DNA from: Deltaproteobacteria bacterium
GTDB lineage: Bacteria; SAR324; JACQKK01
NCBI GenBank assembly: GCA_029858505.1
Contig: JAOUEW010000007.1
Location: 1 to 64,000 of the forward strand
Direction: 5' to 3'
DNA: 64,000 bases
In this document: positions 35,962 through 45,700 of the stretch, in pieces
How the letters are laid out: every line of letters starts with the position of its first letter
Numbering within the stretch: position 1 is the first letter of the stretch
The notes under the pieces: generated by a model
What the model saw: the letters and a program-made list of their open reading frames with translations, nothing else
What the model was told of the DNA's origin: nothing
Databases searched by the model: none
Translations under genes and position numbers: made by a program

Positions 35962-37416
35962 CTAGCTGAGCAGAGCCAGCACAGACTTGGGAGCCTGGTT
36001 GGCTTGCGCCAACATGGCCGCCGAAGACTGCATCATGATGTTGTTGCGGGTGTACTGAGCCACCTCCTGAGCCATGTCGGCGTCGCGGATCACGGAATCG
36101 GCGTTCACCAACTCTTCCATGCTGATGCGCAGCTGGCGGAGGTTGGCTTCCAGGTTGTTCTTCTGGAAGGCACCGATATGGGCCCGAGACACGTTCACTT
36201 CGTCAATGGCTTTGTCAATCAGCCGCTGGGCATCGGTGGCACCCTGAGAAGAGCGCAGATCGATGTCGCTGAGGCTTCTGTACCCGCTTTGGTTTTCCAC
36301 GCCGCGGCCCATGACCCGGCTGTTGGTGTTCACCATGGAGATGGACACCGTTTGGCCGGCATTGGCGCCGATTTGGAAAATCAGCGAGTTTTGATACACC
36401 GCCATGCGGCCCGCGATGGGGGCGTCGGCGTCGGCGTCCTTGGCGGTTACGGTATCGCCTTGGTAGCGCAGAACCAGCCCTTCCACTTTGGTGCCTTCCG
36501 ATCCCGTGAGGATCTGGCCTTTGCCCATAGCCACTTCCCCGCCGATGGTGCCGATGATGTCTTTTCCAGCCGTGGCAGATTCCATCTCGCGAGACACCTT
36601 GGACAACACGCCAGCCGTGGCAGACGACACGGTGAAGGTATATTCGGAACCGTAATCGTTGTGTTCCAGTTTCAACCGTCCGTCTTCCGTTTGGCTCACG
36701 TTCACGTTCAAGCCGTTGGCCCGCAGGGCTTCCTTAAACTTGCCCAGGGCCTGCTCCACCGTCCACTCCTTCTTGGTGGTGAACGACACGGTGCGGCCGC
36801 CTTCCGACACGGTCAGCTCTTCACCGTTCGACACCATCTCCTGGGTCAGGGCCGTAGAGCCTTCCACAGCGGCCTTGGTGGCCAGCTGCTCGATGCGCAC
36901 GTCGTAACCTGCCACGGGAGAAGTACGGGTGGCGGGGCCGGCTTTCACGAACTCCAGGCCTTTGCCAATACCCACGCCGTTGGCACCTTGAGAACCATCC
37001 AGCAGCCGCTTCTTACCGAAAGCCGCGTTCTGGGTCAGGGCGTCAATGGTTTTGATGGAGTTGTCAAACTCCAACTGGTCGGCTTCCAACATGTTTTCGT
37101 CGTTGGCGCCTTCGTTGGCCGCGTGGATGGCCAATTGCCGCATGTTGGTCAGGATGTTGGTCACCTCGGTGAGGGCCGCTTCCGTGGTTTGCACCATGGA
37201 AATGTCGGTCTCCGAGTTCTCGATGGCCTGTTTCATCCCAGACACCTGGGCCCGCATCTGCTCGGAAATAATCAGGGTGGCGGGTCCGTCGGCGGCACGG
37301 TTGACTTTCTCTCCGGAAGACAGTTTTTCCAGAGATTTGTTCAGGTTCCGGTCGTTGATGGTCATCCAGCGATGTCCGACCATAGCCGAAATGTTGTGGT
37401 TGATTCGCAAAGCCAT
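35962..37416 (-). CDS. fliC: Flagellin (paralogue 4)
   Basis: This 484-residue flagellin has the same length and layout as paralogues 2 and 3 but is more diverged: NHNISAMVGHRWMTINDRN, LEKLSSGEKVNRAADGPA, D2 with RTSPVAGYDVRIEQLATKA and GKDIIGTIGGEVAMGKGQ, and end MLAQANQAPKSVLALLS. The start is ATG 37416 with AAGGAGGT at ideal spacing; a longer frame to 37491 is not needed. It is flanked by a strong hairpin downstream and a 458-bp hairpin-rich gap upstream, so it is probably monocistronic. Confidence 0.96.
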   Translation of the reverse strand: MALRINHNISAMVGHRWMTINDRNLNKSLEKLSSGEKVNRAADGPATLIISEQMRAQVSGMKQAIENSETDISMVQTTEAALTEVTNILTNMRQLAIHAANEGANDENMLEADQLEFDNSIKTIDALTQNAAFGKKRLLDGSQGANGVGIGKGLEFVKAGPATRTSPVAGYDVRIEQLATKAAVEGSTALTQEMVSNGEELTVSEGGRTVSFTTKKEWTVEQALGKFKEALRANGLNVNVSQTEDGRLKLEHNDYGSEYTFTVSSATAGVLSKVSREMESATAGKDIIGTIGGEVAMGKGQILTGSEGTKVEGLVLRYQGDTVTAKDADADAPIAGRMAVYQNSLIFQIGANAGQTVSISMVNTNSRVMGRGVENQSGYRSLSDIDLRSSQGATDAQRLIDKAIDEVNVSRAHIGAFQKNNLEANLRQLRISMEELVNADSVIRDADMAQEVAQYTRNNIMMQSSAAMLAQANQAPKSVLALLS

Positions 37417-37669
37417 GTTTCTACCTCCTTGTAAGGTGATATCTTCCTTGAATGGCACCGGGAAACGTCCGGTTTTCCCGGGCCCGGCCACCAGGTTGCC
37501 CCTCTGGTGGAATTACCAGAGGACCCGCGTGACCGCCGCACAGCCTCCGCTTCAAGGGGAAAGGGTCTCCGCCGGGCGAATCACCCGGGAGGAGTCTCTC
37601 CGCCTCCGGCCCTTAACTTCCTTGGCCTTCACGATGGAAGCGGCACTGTGCCGAGCGGTGTTTCCGCCC

Positions 37670-37706
37670 GTGCGACAAGACCGGCCTTTCGCCCGTCTTG
37701 TCGCAC
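37670..37706. other. Long perfect inverted repeat between flagellin genes
   Basis: GTGCGACAAGAC (37670-37681) and GTCTTGTCGCAC (37695-37706) are perfectly complementary over 12 bases. An inner GGC-CTTTC-GCC extends the stem after one mismatch. No T-run follows on either strand. It lies in the 458-bp gap upstream of flagellin 35962-37416; the rest of that gap holds no gene. Confidence 0.7.
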
Positions 37707-37741
37707 CGATGGAAAACCGTTGCTGCCCTAAAAAACCCGCC

Positions 37742-37792
37742 CCGGCGGAAGGCCGGCACCCGAAGGTGTGTCCCCCGGTAAACTTCCGCCGG
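37742..37792. other. Second inverted repeat in the same gap
   Basis: CCGGCGGAAG (37742-37751) pairs with CTTCCGCCGG (37783-37792), a ten-base stem enclosing 31 bases. It lies 82 bp beyond the stop of the flagellin-derived gene at 37875-39254 and may mark the end of that transcript. Confidence 0.55.
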
Positions 37793-37874
37793 CGGGGTGG
37801 GAGCAATCGTTGTACGGCCTGGTGGGGTCTGCCGGGGGGGCATCCCGCCCCCCCCTGGCAGCCTGGACGGGTCT

Positions 37875-39254
37875 TTAGCCCGCCACCAGATGGCGCCGGA
37901 ATTGTTCGGCCATGTCCTTGGCCACTTCCGGCTTTTTGGCGCCCAACGTCTTCGGCGCCACGGCCTCTCCATCCGTGGATCGGCCCGACCGGCCCCGGCG
38001 CAAAACCGCCATGGCCCGGTTTTGATACCGCTCAATCCAAATCGAAACCCGCTCTTTCCACTCCTCCATTTCTCCAGACACCGCGTAGAGCATCAGCAGC
38101 CCGTCCAGGGCGTCGCGCCAGCCTTCCACCCGCACCTTCGACAGCGATGAAAACCCGTGGAAGGTATCTACCCAGCGGCCCAGGTTGCGCCCGGCCAGGG
38201 CTGGCAGGCTTAACCGTGCCATGCCGCCGGTGTCTTCCTCTCCGCCATGGCCCGCCGCGTCTTGAAACCGCAGACCGTTCTGAATGACGTGCACCACCGT
38301 TTCTCTCGCCGCCGGGGCCAAGTCTCCCCGCCAAGCCACCGCCAGTTCAGCGGTGTGGCGGTTGTCTAGGTAACCCATCAGCACCCGGCCCATTCCAAAG
38401 GCCGGTTCGCCTCCCAGGGTGCCCTGAATGTCGCGGCCCCGGCGGTTCCACTCCAGCCGCCCGGGCTTCCGGGACAGCAGGGGGGTCGAGCGGCTGCACC
38501 CCTTAAAGCGGGGCTGCGAGCCGTACTGCACATGGCGGATCACCAGCCGGCCCTGGCGGGTCAACCCCGCCTCCAGGCTCAGCCCCTGTTCCATCAGGGT
38601 CCGGTTCAGCCCCTGCACAAATTCTTGGGGGCCCATGTCTTTGGTGGGGCGAAACCGCACAAAGCGGTCTCCCTCGGTAAGAACAATTTCGGTTTCCGCC
38701 CGAATCCAGTCTTCATCCACCGGCACGCTGCCCAGCAGATAGCCGCGGGTGGGCAGAGACTCCATCTTCACCTCATAGCCCTCCACCGGAGAGCTTTGGG
38801 TATCTGGTCCGCCCCGGATGAAATCCACCCCTTCACCCCAGCCGGTCAGGCCGGATTGGCCATCCAGCAGGCCCCGGCCGTGAAACCGGCAGCCCCGCAC
38901 CAGCTGGTCCACTTGTTCCATTTTGGCCGCCAGCATGGCGTCGATCTTGGCCAGGATGGAATCCCCCTGGGGGGCTTCCTGCGGGGCCTCGCCCCAGTGG
39001 GCGTGAATGCCCTGGATGGCCTCCACCAGCCGGGCGTCAATTTTTTCCATGCCCTGCCGGGCCGTTTGCAGCAGAGACACCACCGTTTCCAGGTTTTTCA
39101 TTTCCTGGTCTTCGGTCAGGTCTCCGGTTTCAAACCGCAGCCAGCCAGCGGGGCGAACGTCTTTCTCTCCTTCCAGCGCCTTGGGTAAAATCTCCTCTTC
39201 CGTGGGGAGTTCCACCTCGGTCAACAGCCGGTGTATGGTTTCCGTCCGGTTCAT
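37875..39254 (-). CDS. Flagellin-derived protein lacking both D0 ends
   Basis: This 459-residue protein keeps the middle of a flagellin but not its polymerising ends. The N-terminus (1-45) is acidic (TEVELPTEEEILPKALEGEK), with no NHN.SA motif. Weak D1-like helices follow (about 55-135). The D1-D2 junction is clear: GRGLLDGQSGLTGWGEGVDF then SSPVEGYEVKMESL. The D2 motif is RRGRDIQGTLGGEPAFGMGRV. Near the C-terminus KPEVAKDMAEQFRRHLVAG echoes the flagellin DMAKEVAEFTRNSI helix, and the protein stops there without the final D0 helix. AAGGGTGG precedes the ATG. It lies 225 bp after flagellin 39480-40958. Intact reading over 459 codons argues for a retained function, unknown. Confidence 0.78.
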   Translation of the reverse strand: MNRTETIHRLLTEVELPTEEEILPKALEGEKDVRPAGWLRFETGDLTEDQEMKNLETVVSLLQTARQGMEKIDARLVEAIQGIHAHWGEAPQEAPQGDSILAKIDAMLAAKMEQVDQLVRGCRFHGRGLLDGQSGLTGWGEGVDFIRGGPDTQSSPVEGYEVKMESLPTRGYLLGSVPVDEDWIRAETEIVLTEGDRFVRFRPTKDMGPQEFVQGLNRTLMEQGLSLEAGLTRQGRLVIRHVQYGSQPRFKGCSRSTPLLSRKPGRLEWNRRGRDIQGTLGGEPAFGMGRVLMGYLDNRHTAELAVAWRGDLAPAARETVVHVIQNGLRFQDAAGHGGEEDTGGMARLSLPALAGRNLGRWVDTFHGFSSLSKVRVEGWRDALDGLLMLYAVSGEMEEWKERVSIWIERYQNRAMAVLRRGRSGRSTDGEAVAPKTLGAKKPEVAKDMAEQFRRHLVAG

Positions 39255-39429
39255 GAGCCGCCACCCTTTCGATTTGGCTATGGCCTGCGTATCTGAATTG
39301 CCGGCCTGGCCCGTTATTTGCTTTTAATTCTGTTGAGAAAGCTTTTTGGCAGAGGGGGCGTCCGGCCCCGAAAATTCTGCCTGCCAGTCTTCCTCTTTGT
39401 TTTCTTCTTGATCTTCTTCCTGGGGTGCT

Positions 39430-39457
39430 CCCCGGCCTGTCGTTCAACAGGCCGGGG
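39430..39457 (-). terminator. Hairpin downstream of flagellin 39480-40958
   Basis: A perfect 11-base stem CCCCGGCCTGT/ACAGGCCGGGG with loop CGTTCA lies 23 bp past the stop. There is no T-run, so it may be an mRNA-stabilising or processing structure. Confidence 0.6.
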
Positions 39458-39479
39458 GTGCTTCCCCGCCCGCCCTTCC

Positions 39480-40958
39480 TTAGCCGTTCCGCAGCAGCGA
39501 CAACACGCTTTGAGACGACTGGTTGGCATGGCCCATCATGGCCATGGAGGACTGCATGATCACCTGGTTGCGGGTGAACTCGCTCATTTCCTCGGCCATG
39601 TCCGCGTCGCGGATCACGCTTTCGGCGGAGACCAGTTCCTCCTGGGCCACGCCCAGGGACCTCAACTGAGACTCCAGAGAGTTCTTCTGCACGGCCCCCA
39701 GGTCGGCCCGCACCCGGTTCAGGTCATCAATGGCCCTGTCCACCATCCGCATGGTGTCGGCGGCACCCATGGCCGTGCGCACATCCACATCGGCCAGGCT
39801 GCGGTAACCAGACTCGTTGGCCATGTTGCGGGCCAGGGTTTGGGTCGACACCGCCTCCAGGGCCACCGCCGCACGCTGCCCGGCGTTGGGGCCAATCTGA
39901 AAGATCAGCGAGTTTTGGCTCACGTTCACCCGGCCCACCGGAATCTTGGGGTCGGTGGGCATGGGGCCGTCGTAGGTCACCAACAGGCCGTCGGCCTGGG
40001 TGCCAGCGGCGGCGGTGAGAGTGTTGCCCCGCCCAATGGCCAACTGGCTGTTGATGTTGCCCAACAAGTCCAGGCCGTTGTTCACCGACTCCGGTTGAGA
40101 ATCCGATGTGGCCAGCACGCCCGCCACGCTGGATGCCACCACGAAGGAATGCTCCGAACCCACCTTGTTGTGAGAGGCCTTCAGCACAAAGCTCGGTTTG
40201 TCCGGGTCTTCGCTATTGGGGTCCAGAATTTTTTCCACCGTCACGTCGACCCCAGCGTTTTTGGCCATGGTGTTCAGCATGTTCACCACAATTTCGCTGT
40301 CGTCTCCCTTTTTGGTGGTATAGGTGGCCACGCGGCCTCCTTCCGAAACGGTCACGGTCACGCCTTGGTCAATCAGCGTCCGGGTCAGGGGCACAGATCC
40401 TTGGCGGGTGGCTTTGCTGGCCGTCTGGGTCACCCGAACCTCATAGCCTTCCTCTGGGGAGGCTTTGGTGGCGGGGGTGGCCCGCAAAAACGTTAAGCCC
40501 TTGCCGGCGGCCACGCCGTTCACGCCCCGGCTGCCATCCAGCAGTTTCTTGCTGCCAAACACGGCGCTTTGGGCTACCCGGTCAATGGCCTCCAGGGTGT
40601 TCTTCACCTCAAACTGATCGGCGGCCAACATCAGCTCGTCGTTGGCCCCTTCGTTGGCCGCGTGCACCGCCAACTGGCGAATGCTTAGCAGCTGATGGTT
40701 CACTTCGTTCAAGGCCGCTTCCGTGGTTTGCACCATGGAAATCGAGGTTTCCGCGTTGCGCATGGCCTGGGTCACCGAGGCAATCTGGGCCCGCATCTGT
40801 TCGGAAATCATCAGGGTGGCGGGGCCATCGGCGGACCGCACCACTCTCTCGCCTGAAGACAAATGCTCCAGGTTGCGTTTCATCCGCTGATCCACGTTCA
40901 GCATGTTCCTGTGCGTGTTGATCGCGGTGGTGTTGTGATTGATGACAAGCGCTCCCAT
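39480..40958 (-). CDS. fliC: Flagellin (paralogue 5)
   Basis: This 492-residue flagellin has N-terminal D0/D1 with INHNTTAINTHRNM, LEHLSSGERVVRSADGPA, MISEQMRAQIASV and HAANEGANDELMLAADQ. The D2 insert (about 155-380) has KASPEEGYEVRVTQTASKA and GLDLLGNINSQLAIGRGN. The C-terminal D1/D0 ends SMAMMGHANQSSQSVLSLLRNG. AGGAGG precedes the ATG at good spacing. A 460-bp gap separates it from fliS upstream. It is distinct from the 484-residue group, mainly in D2. Confidence 0.96.
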   Translation of the reverse strand: MGALVINHNTTAINTHRNMLNVDQRMKRNLEHLSSGERVVRSADGPATLMISEQMRAQIASVTQAMRNAETSISMVQTTEAALNEVNHQLLSIRQLAVHAANEGANDELMLAADQFEVKNTLEAIDRVAQSAVFGSKKLLDGSRGVNGVAAGKGLTFLRATPATKASPEEGYEVRVTQTASKATRQGSVPLTRTLIDQGVTVTVSEGGRVATYTTKKGDDSEIVVNMLNTMAKNAGVDVTVEKILDPNSEDPDKPSFVLKASHNKVGSEHSFVVASSVAGVLATSDSQPESVNNGLDLLGNINSQLAIGRGNTLTAAAGTQADGLLVTYDGPMPTDPKIPVGRVNVSQNSLIFQIGPNAGQRAAVALEAVSTQTLARNMANESGYRSLADVDVRTAMGAADTMRMVDRAIDDLNRVRADLGAVQKNSLESQLRSLGVAQEELVSAESVIRDADMAEEMSEFTRNQVIMQSSMAMMGHANQSSQSVLSLLRNG

Positions 40959-41420
40959 AACCGCCTCCTGATTGTTCCTCTGGCTGAAGATTCATCCGCC
41001 AGCGTTGGTTAATAGAAGATTTTTCATCCATTTACATGCAACGGAGGACAAATCTTCTCCCTTTCGCACCGGGACAGGGCGCGAAACTTCATCCCTCACG
41101 CCGGGGGGACAACCCTGGCATAAGGACTGCATTTATAAAGACAGCGCGAAAACTTGAGCGATGTTTCGCTGGTGCCCGCTAGGCTGGCCATTTCTTATCG
41201 CCAGGCGCAGGACTCCCCGCTTCTCGTGAGAACAACACACGAGGACGAAACTTCACAGACCAAACCCCTGGACCTCCTGGGAACACACTTCGTCCGCAGT
41301 ACCACCCAAAGGCACACACAATTCGGCCCGCTTCCCCAACAACACAGGGGGAGACAGGAATCTTGGCTTATTCAGGAAATCTTTGGCCGGTTTCACCCGG
41401 CGGAATACAAATCAAAACGC
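40959..41420. other. 460-bp gap upstream of flagellin 5; no gene seen
   Basis: No gene is supported. A plus-strand TGGC-N7-CTGC match (41117-41131) has GG-N10-GC spacing like sigma-54 sites but faces away from the flagellin, so I do not call it. The gap is presumably the 5-prime region of flagellin 39480-40958. Confidence 0.5.
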
Positions 41421-41840
41421 TTACAGGGTCACCGAAATCTTCTTGCGTTCGGCAGATTCTCCACCCGCGGTCTGGGTTTTGATGCTGGCCCAGCCCTCTC
41501 GCAGGGTAGACATGATCTTCACCGCTTCGCGGATCCGGTCCGTGTCTTTATACAGGTTCGCTTCCACCACTTTGTCGAACACATACACATACAAGCGTTT
41601 CAGGTTCCGGCCCACCTCGCCCCCTTTTTCCGGGTTCAGGGTGGCCATCAGCTCGGCCACGATTTCTCTGGAGCGAACCAAATAATTGTGGGCTCCTTCG
41701 ATATCTTGAGCCTCAATTTTTTGTTCGGCCTTTTTCAGGAAGCGGATCAGCCCATCGTACAGCATCACGATCAACGTGCGCTGGTCGGCGGTTTGAATGC
41801 CGGCGGTCTGATATGCTCCGTATGGCGTGTCCTGAGGCAT
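41421..41840 (-). CDS. fliS: Flagellin export chaperone FliS (second copy)
   Basis: This 139-residue helical protein has the FliS signatures: AYQTAGIQTADQRTLIVMLYDGLIRFLKKAEQ near the N-terminus, then INYLV-type helices (GAHNYLVRSREIVAELMATLNPEKGGEVGRNLKRLYVYVFDKV). FliS caps the C-terminal D0 of flagellin before export. AAGAGGGCACC precedes the ATG. It lies 40 bp downstream of another fliS gene on the same strand, so the two are probably co-expressed. The C-terminal tail (SAERKKISVTL) differs from the first copy. Confidence 0.92.
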   Translation of the reverse strand: MPQDTPYGAYQTAGIQTADQRTLIVMLYDGLIRFLKKAEQKIEAQDIEGAHNYLVRSREIVAELMATLNPEKGGEVGRNLKRLYVYVFDKVVEANLYKDTDRIREAVKIMSTLREGWASIKTQTAGGESAERKKISVTL

Positions 41841-41880
41841 GGTGCCCTCTTTGAAATGTGTTGCCGCGGGGTATGGCTAG

Positions 41881-42318
41881 TTATCCCCGCACGTTGATGG
41901 ACTTCAACTGCCCAGAATCGGCCGCCTGCTGGGGCTCTTTGCCCCCGGCGGGAATGGCCTTCCATCCCTCGCGCACTTCCTTCAGCAGGTTCACCACGTT
42001 CCGCACCCTGGCGGATTGGCGGTTGACGTTGGCTTCAATCAGCTCGTTAAACATGAACACATACAGGCGCTGCAGGTTCAGGGCAATGTCGCCGCCCTTT
42101 TCCATGTTCAACGAACCCATCAATTCGGCCACAATGCTTTTGCCCTTCAAGATATTCTCGTGGGCGTCGAAGAACTGCCCTTTGTCTAGTTTATCGGCAC
42201 CCAGGGTCAAAAATTTAATCGCCCCGTCATACAACATGACGATTAATTTCCCCTGGTCCAGGGTGTTCACCGCGGCTTTTTGATAAGCCTGAGAATATCG
42301 TCCGTATCCCGTGGTCAT
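41881..42318 (-). CDS. fliS: Flagellin export chaperone FliS (first copy)
   Basis: This 145-residue FliS has YQKAAVNTLDQGKLIVMLYDGAIKFLTLGADKL followed by AHENILKGKSIVAELMGSLNMEKGGDIALNLQRLYVFMFNEL. The start is ATG 42318 (MTTGYGRYSQAYQ), with GGAGA upstream; 20 extra upstream residues in the open frame are unlike FliS. With six flagellins and two flagellin-like proteins in the cluster, the two chaperones could split the clients (inference). Confidence 0.93.
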   Translation of the reverse strand: MTTGYGRYSQAYQKAAVNTLDQGKLIVMLYDGAIKFLTLGADKLDKGQFFDAHENILKGKSIVAELMGSLNMEKGGDIALNLQRLYVFMFNELIEANVNRQSARVRNVVNLLKEVREGWKAIPAGGKEPQQAADSGQLKSINVRG

Positions 42319-42479
42319 GACAAATCTCCGGTCAATGGCATTGGGGGGCCCAACTCTTTGCAAAGCCCCGTGGTTCAAGAAGGATGGTTCAACACAATTC
42401 CTGTATCTAGGTCATCGGCTGGTATTTCCCAAACTTTAGACAGCACAAAAATAATCAGAAGGATTTCTCCATTTAGCCC

Positions 42480-42735
42480 CCCAACAGCACCCCCCCGTGC
42501 GGGGGCATCCCCTTCCCTTCGTGGAGGGGAAATGAATTGAAACCGAAGGGTGATGAGATTTCTTCCTTCCGGCTTCAATATCCGTTGGGATGATATCGAT
42601 AAAACCGATGGATTCGAGCATTGCCCCTCTCTTCGGTAGAGGGGCAGCCCGCGTCAGCGGGCGGGGTGAGGTTTATTCTCCGCTTGATGCGATCTCACCC
42701 CCCTCACTCCAAGCCGAAGGGTGTTTCACCGCCTG
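42480..42735. repeat. Dispersed intergenic repeat, family A copy 6
   Basis: Modules GCGGGGGCATCCCCTTCCCT, CTTCCTTCCGGCTTCAATAT, AACCGATGGATTCGAGCATT and CCCGCGTCAGCGGGCGGGG belong to family A. It lies between fliD (stop at 42736) and fliS and may separate their transcripts. No gene is supported in 42319-42735. Confidence 0.75.
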
Positions 42736-45700
42736 TTATAACCCCGGCAAGGCGCTGCTGGCCGACGGCATGTTGGCCAATTGACCGCCCACATAACTTT
42801 GCTGGCTTTTCAGTTTCTGCATTTGGGTTTCCATGCGGGCAAATTTCTCTTTTAACATGGTGCGTTTACGCACCATTCGCTCGTTGATGTCTTCTAGCTG
42901 CTTGTCATAATCCTTCACGTTGGTTTTCAATCCCTCGGTGATGCGCTTCATGTCTCCCCCTTTGCCGTCGGCTAGCACCCCTTTCAGATATTTATTCAAG
43001 CGGCTGCCCACCCCCCTGGTCACGGTGATTTTGGCTTCGGGCTGTTCTTTCACCAGTTGGCTGTCAATCAGGTTTACAAAAAGCCTCAACCCCTTGGATT
43101 TGCTTTCGTCCACCTTTAACACCTGGCCAGTGCCTTCCGCCGGCAACCCATCCACGGTACCTTGCACATCTTTTCCTGGGTGGCTTTCTCCAGCGGTCAG
43201 GCCCACCCCGGCTTGTTTCACGCCTTCCCCTGGGGCAAAGGCAATGGCGCTCACCGCTCCGTAACGGTTCGACATCACCCGAATCCGGTTTTCTTGCACA
43301 CTCACCGCCACCTTCAGCCCCCCAATGCTCTTGTCGTTCGAAATTTTGTTTTGCAGCATTTTGGCGTATTCGCCCACGGTGAACTTTCCCGATTCCAAGG
43401 TGATGCTTTCCGATTTCCTGCCGTCTACGGTGAGAAGCACCTTGTTGTTGGTGTTGTCCACCACCACCGGGTCAAACAGCACCGGGCTCAGGTAATATCC
43501 CTGGGTGGCCACCTGGGTAATGTCCACGTCCATCCCCACCGTGTTCACCGGGGTGTCATCGGTCATCCCCACCACGGAAATTCCGGCATGGGTAGATTCT
43601 CCCTTGTCGCGGAACAAGGCCGCCACTTGGCCAAAGTCCTCTTTCACTTTCTCGCGAAGTTTGTTTTCATCCAGTTTCAGCAGGCCCTTGTCGTCCATTT
43701 TAATGCCCACGCTCATCAGCATGTTGGTCGACTTGGGCAGCCCCGCCACCGGGTCTAAAATTCCCCGGTCGGTGGCCATTTTAATGTTGGTCATGTCCCT
43801 GTCTCCCAACAGGGGAGAAGCCGTGTTGGTGTCTTTGTCAAACTTCGACAAGTCGTTCACCAGCCCGGCATAGGCGTTGTAGTCATCCACCATTTTCTTC
43901 ACCGCCCCCACGGCTTTTTCGGTGTCTCCAGAAATGGAGATGGTGACCGGTTTGTCGCTGATGGACACCAGATTTAACTTCACCCCCTCAATCACGTCAT
44001 CCAGTTCGTTCACCGAACTGGTGATGGGAATCCCCCCCCCGAACTCGGTAGCCCCCAGCCGAACCAAAGCGTCTTGGGGGGGCATGATGCTGGAGGTTCG
44101 GGTGCGCAGGGTGAAGGTGTCACCCTCATACACCCGCCCCGTTCCAAACGCCATGGAAAGCCCCTCATCCATGGGCAGAGGAAAGCCCTTCATATAACCT
44201 TCACCCACCGGGAACTCCCCCGAATGTCCTTTGTCATCTTCCCACTTGATCTTCAAGTCTTTCGACACCCCAATGCTGCCGTCTTTCAAGGCGGTGAAGG
44301 TGTACACCTTAGCGGTATCGCCGGTGAACTTCCCCCGAACTTCCGCCTTTGTGGTGCTTTTTCGCTCGGCTTCGGGCTCGGGCATGGGCAATTGCGGGCC
44401 CTCTCCCTGCTCGATGTCACTAATGTCTTTTGATTCCTCCTCGGCCTCCTTGGCGTTAAACCAGTTGCCCGGCTGGGCCACTTTGGCCGGAATTTCACGG
44501 GTGGCGTTGTCTTTCCACCACATGGTAGACATCTGCTTGGGCTCGGCAGTAAACGAGGTGGTGTCTCCCTCGCTCAACACCCCACCCTTCACCGACACGG
44601 TCAGGCCGTTGGCCAGCGCCAGGGCCGTGCCCGGCTGATAACCCTTGCCCAGGCGCAATTTTCCCGATTCACCGGTGGAAGTCTTCCATAACAGATCCAG
44701 ATTGTCGGCCACCCCCACCTGGCCAGAGCCAGCAATGGTCAGGGTGAATTCTTTCTCTTCTTCCCCCGTGAAGGTTCCCTTGATTTCCGGGGCGCCTTCG
44801 GTTTTTTGTTTGTCCCACCGGGAGGGCTGAGACACCGCAGACAGTTTTTCTTTGCCCTTCAACCACCAATAATTTTCCGACCGGGCCGACCGCCCCCGCA
44901 CGTTGAACGCATCGCCCACCGATACATCGCCCTCGCTCAACACCAGCGACAAGCCGTCGGCAAAGGCCACGGGCTCGCCGGGGGCATAATGAAAGCTGTC
45001 CAGGTCAATCACGCCATTGCGCCCGGTTTCATCCTCCCAGCGCAGCTGCAAGGCCGTTTCTCCCCCCACCTTGCCGCTTTGCACGGCGGTAAAAGTAAAC
45101 GTATGGTCTTCTTCGTTGTTGTACTCCCCCACCACCCGGATTACCGAGTTCGACACCCCCCCCGCCGCGGGTGCCGCCCCCCCCGCCTTGGGCTTGGGCA
45201 TGGCGCCCTTCCAGTCGGAGGGCAGCTCGTACCCGTTTTCATAATTCAGGGCTTCGCCGCCGGTCAGTTTGATTTCTAACTTGATGCGCCCCTGTTCGCC
45301 GGTTTTTTTGGAGGTCAGCACCAGTTGATAGGGCTGCTCGGGGTGCCCGGTTTTGATGATGGCGGCCGTGACATCAGCGCTGGAGTTGTTGATGGCGTTC
45401 TTCACCCCCTCCAGAGTGTTGTTGGAGGCATCCACCGCAACGGTGGTCATGGCGCCATCGCCAATTCCCAGCTTGATGGTGCCAGTGCCCACCGAGGAGG
45501 TGGGCTGGGGGTAACCTTGAGAGGTGATTTGATGATTCAAAGCCAGCTTATCCACCACCAAGGTGTGCTTGCCCGGCTTGGCCCCCCGGGTGGCGCTGGC
45601 CGTGACCACGCCCTCGTTGCTAGAGGTCACCAGTTTCCCCTCCCACAGACCCGAATCGGCCAGCACTTCCGCCGACCCCTTGAGGGTTTCCAGGGTGCCC

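Noticed and set aside
36004-37434. Plus-strand frame of 476 codons opposite flagellin 4 (similar ones opposite other flagellins)
   Set aside because: The same antisense frame appears opposite several flagellins because the flagellins are similar. It has His/Gly-rich shadow composition.
41117-41131. Plus-strand sigma-54-like site TGGCATAAGGACTGC
   Set aside because: It faces away from the flagellin and no plus-strand gene follows. Probably chance.
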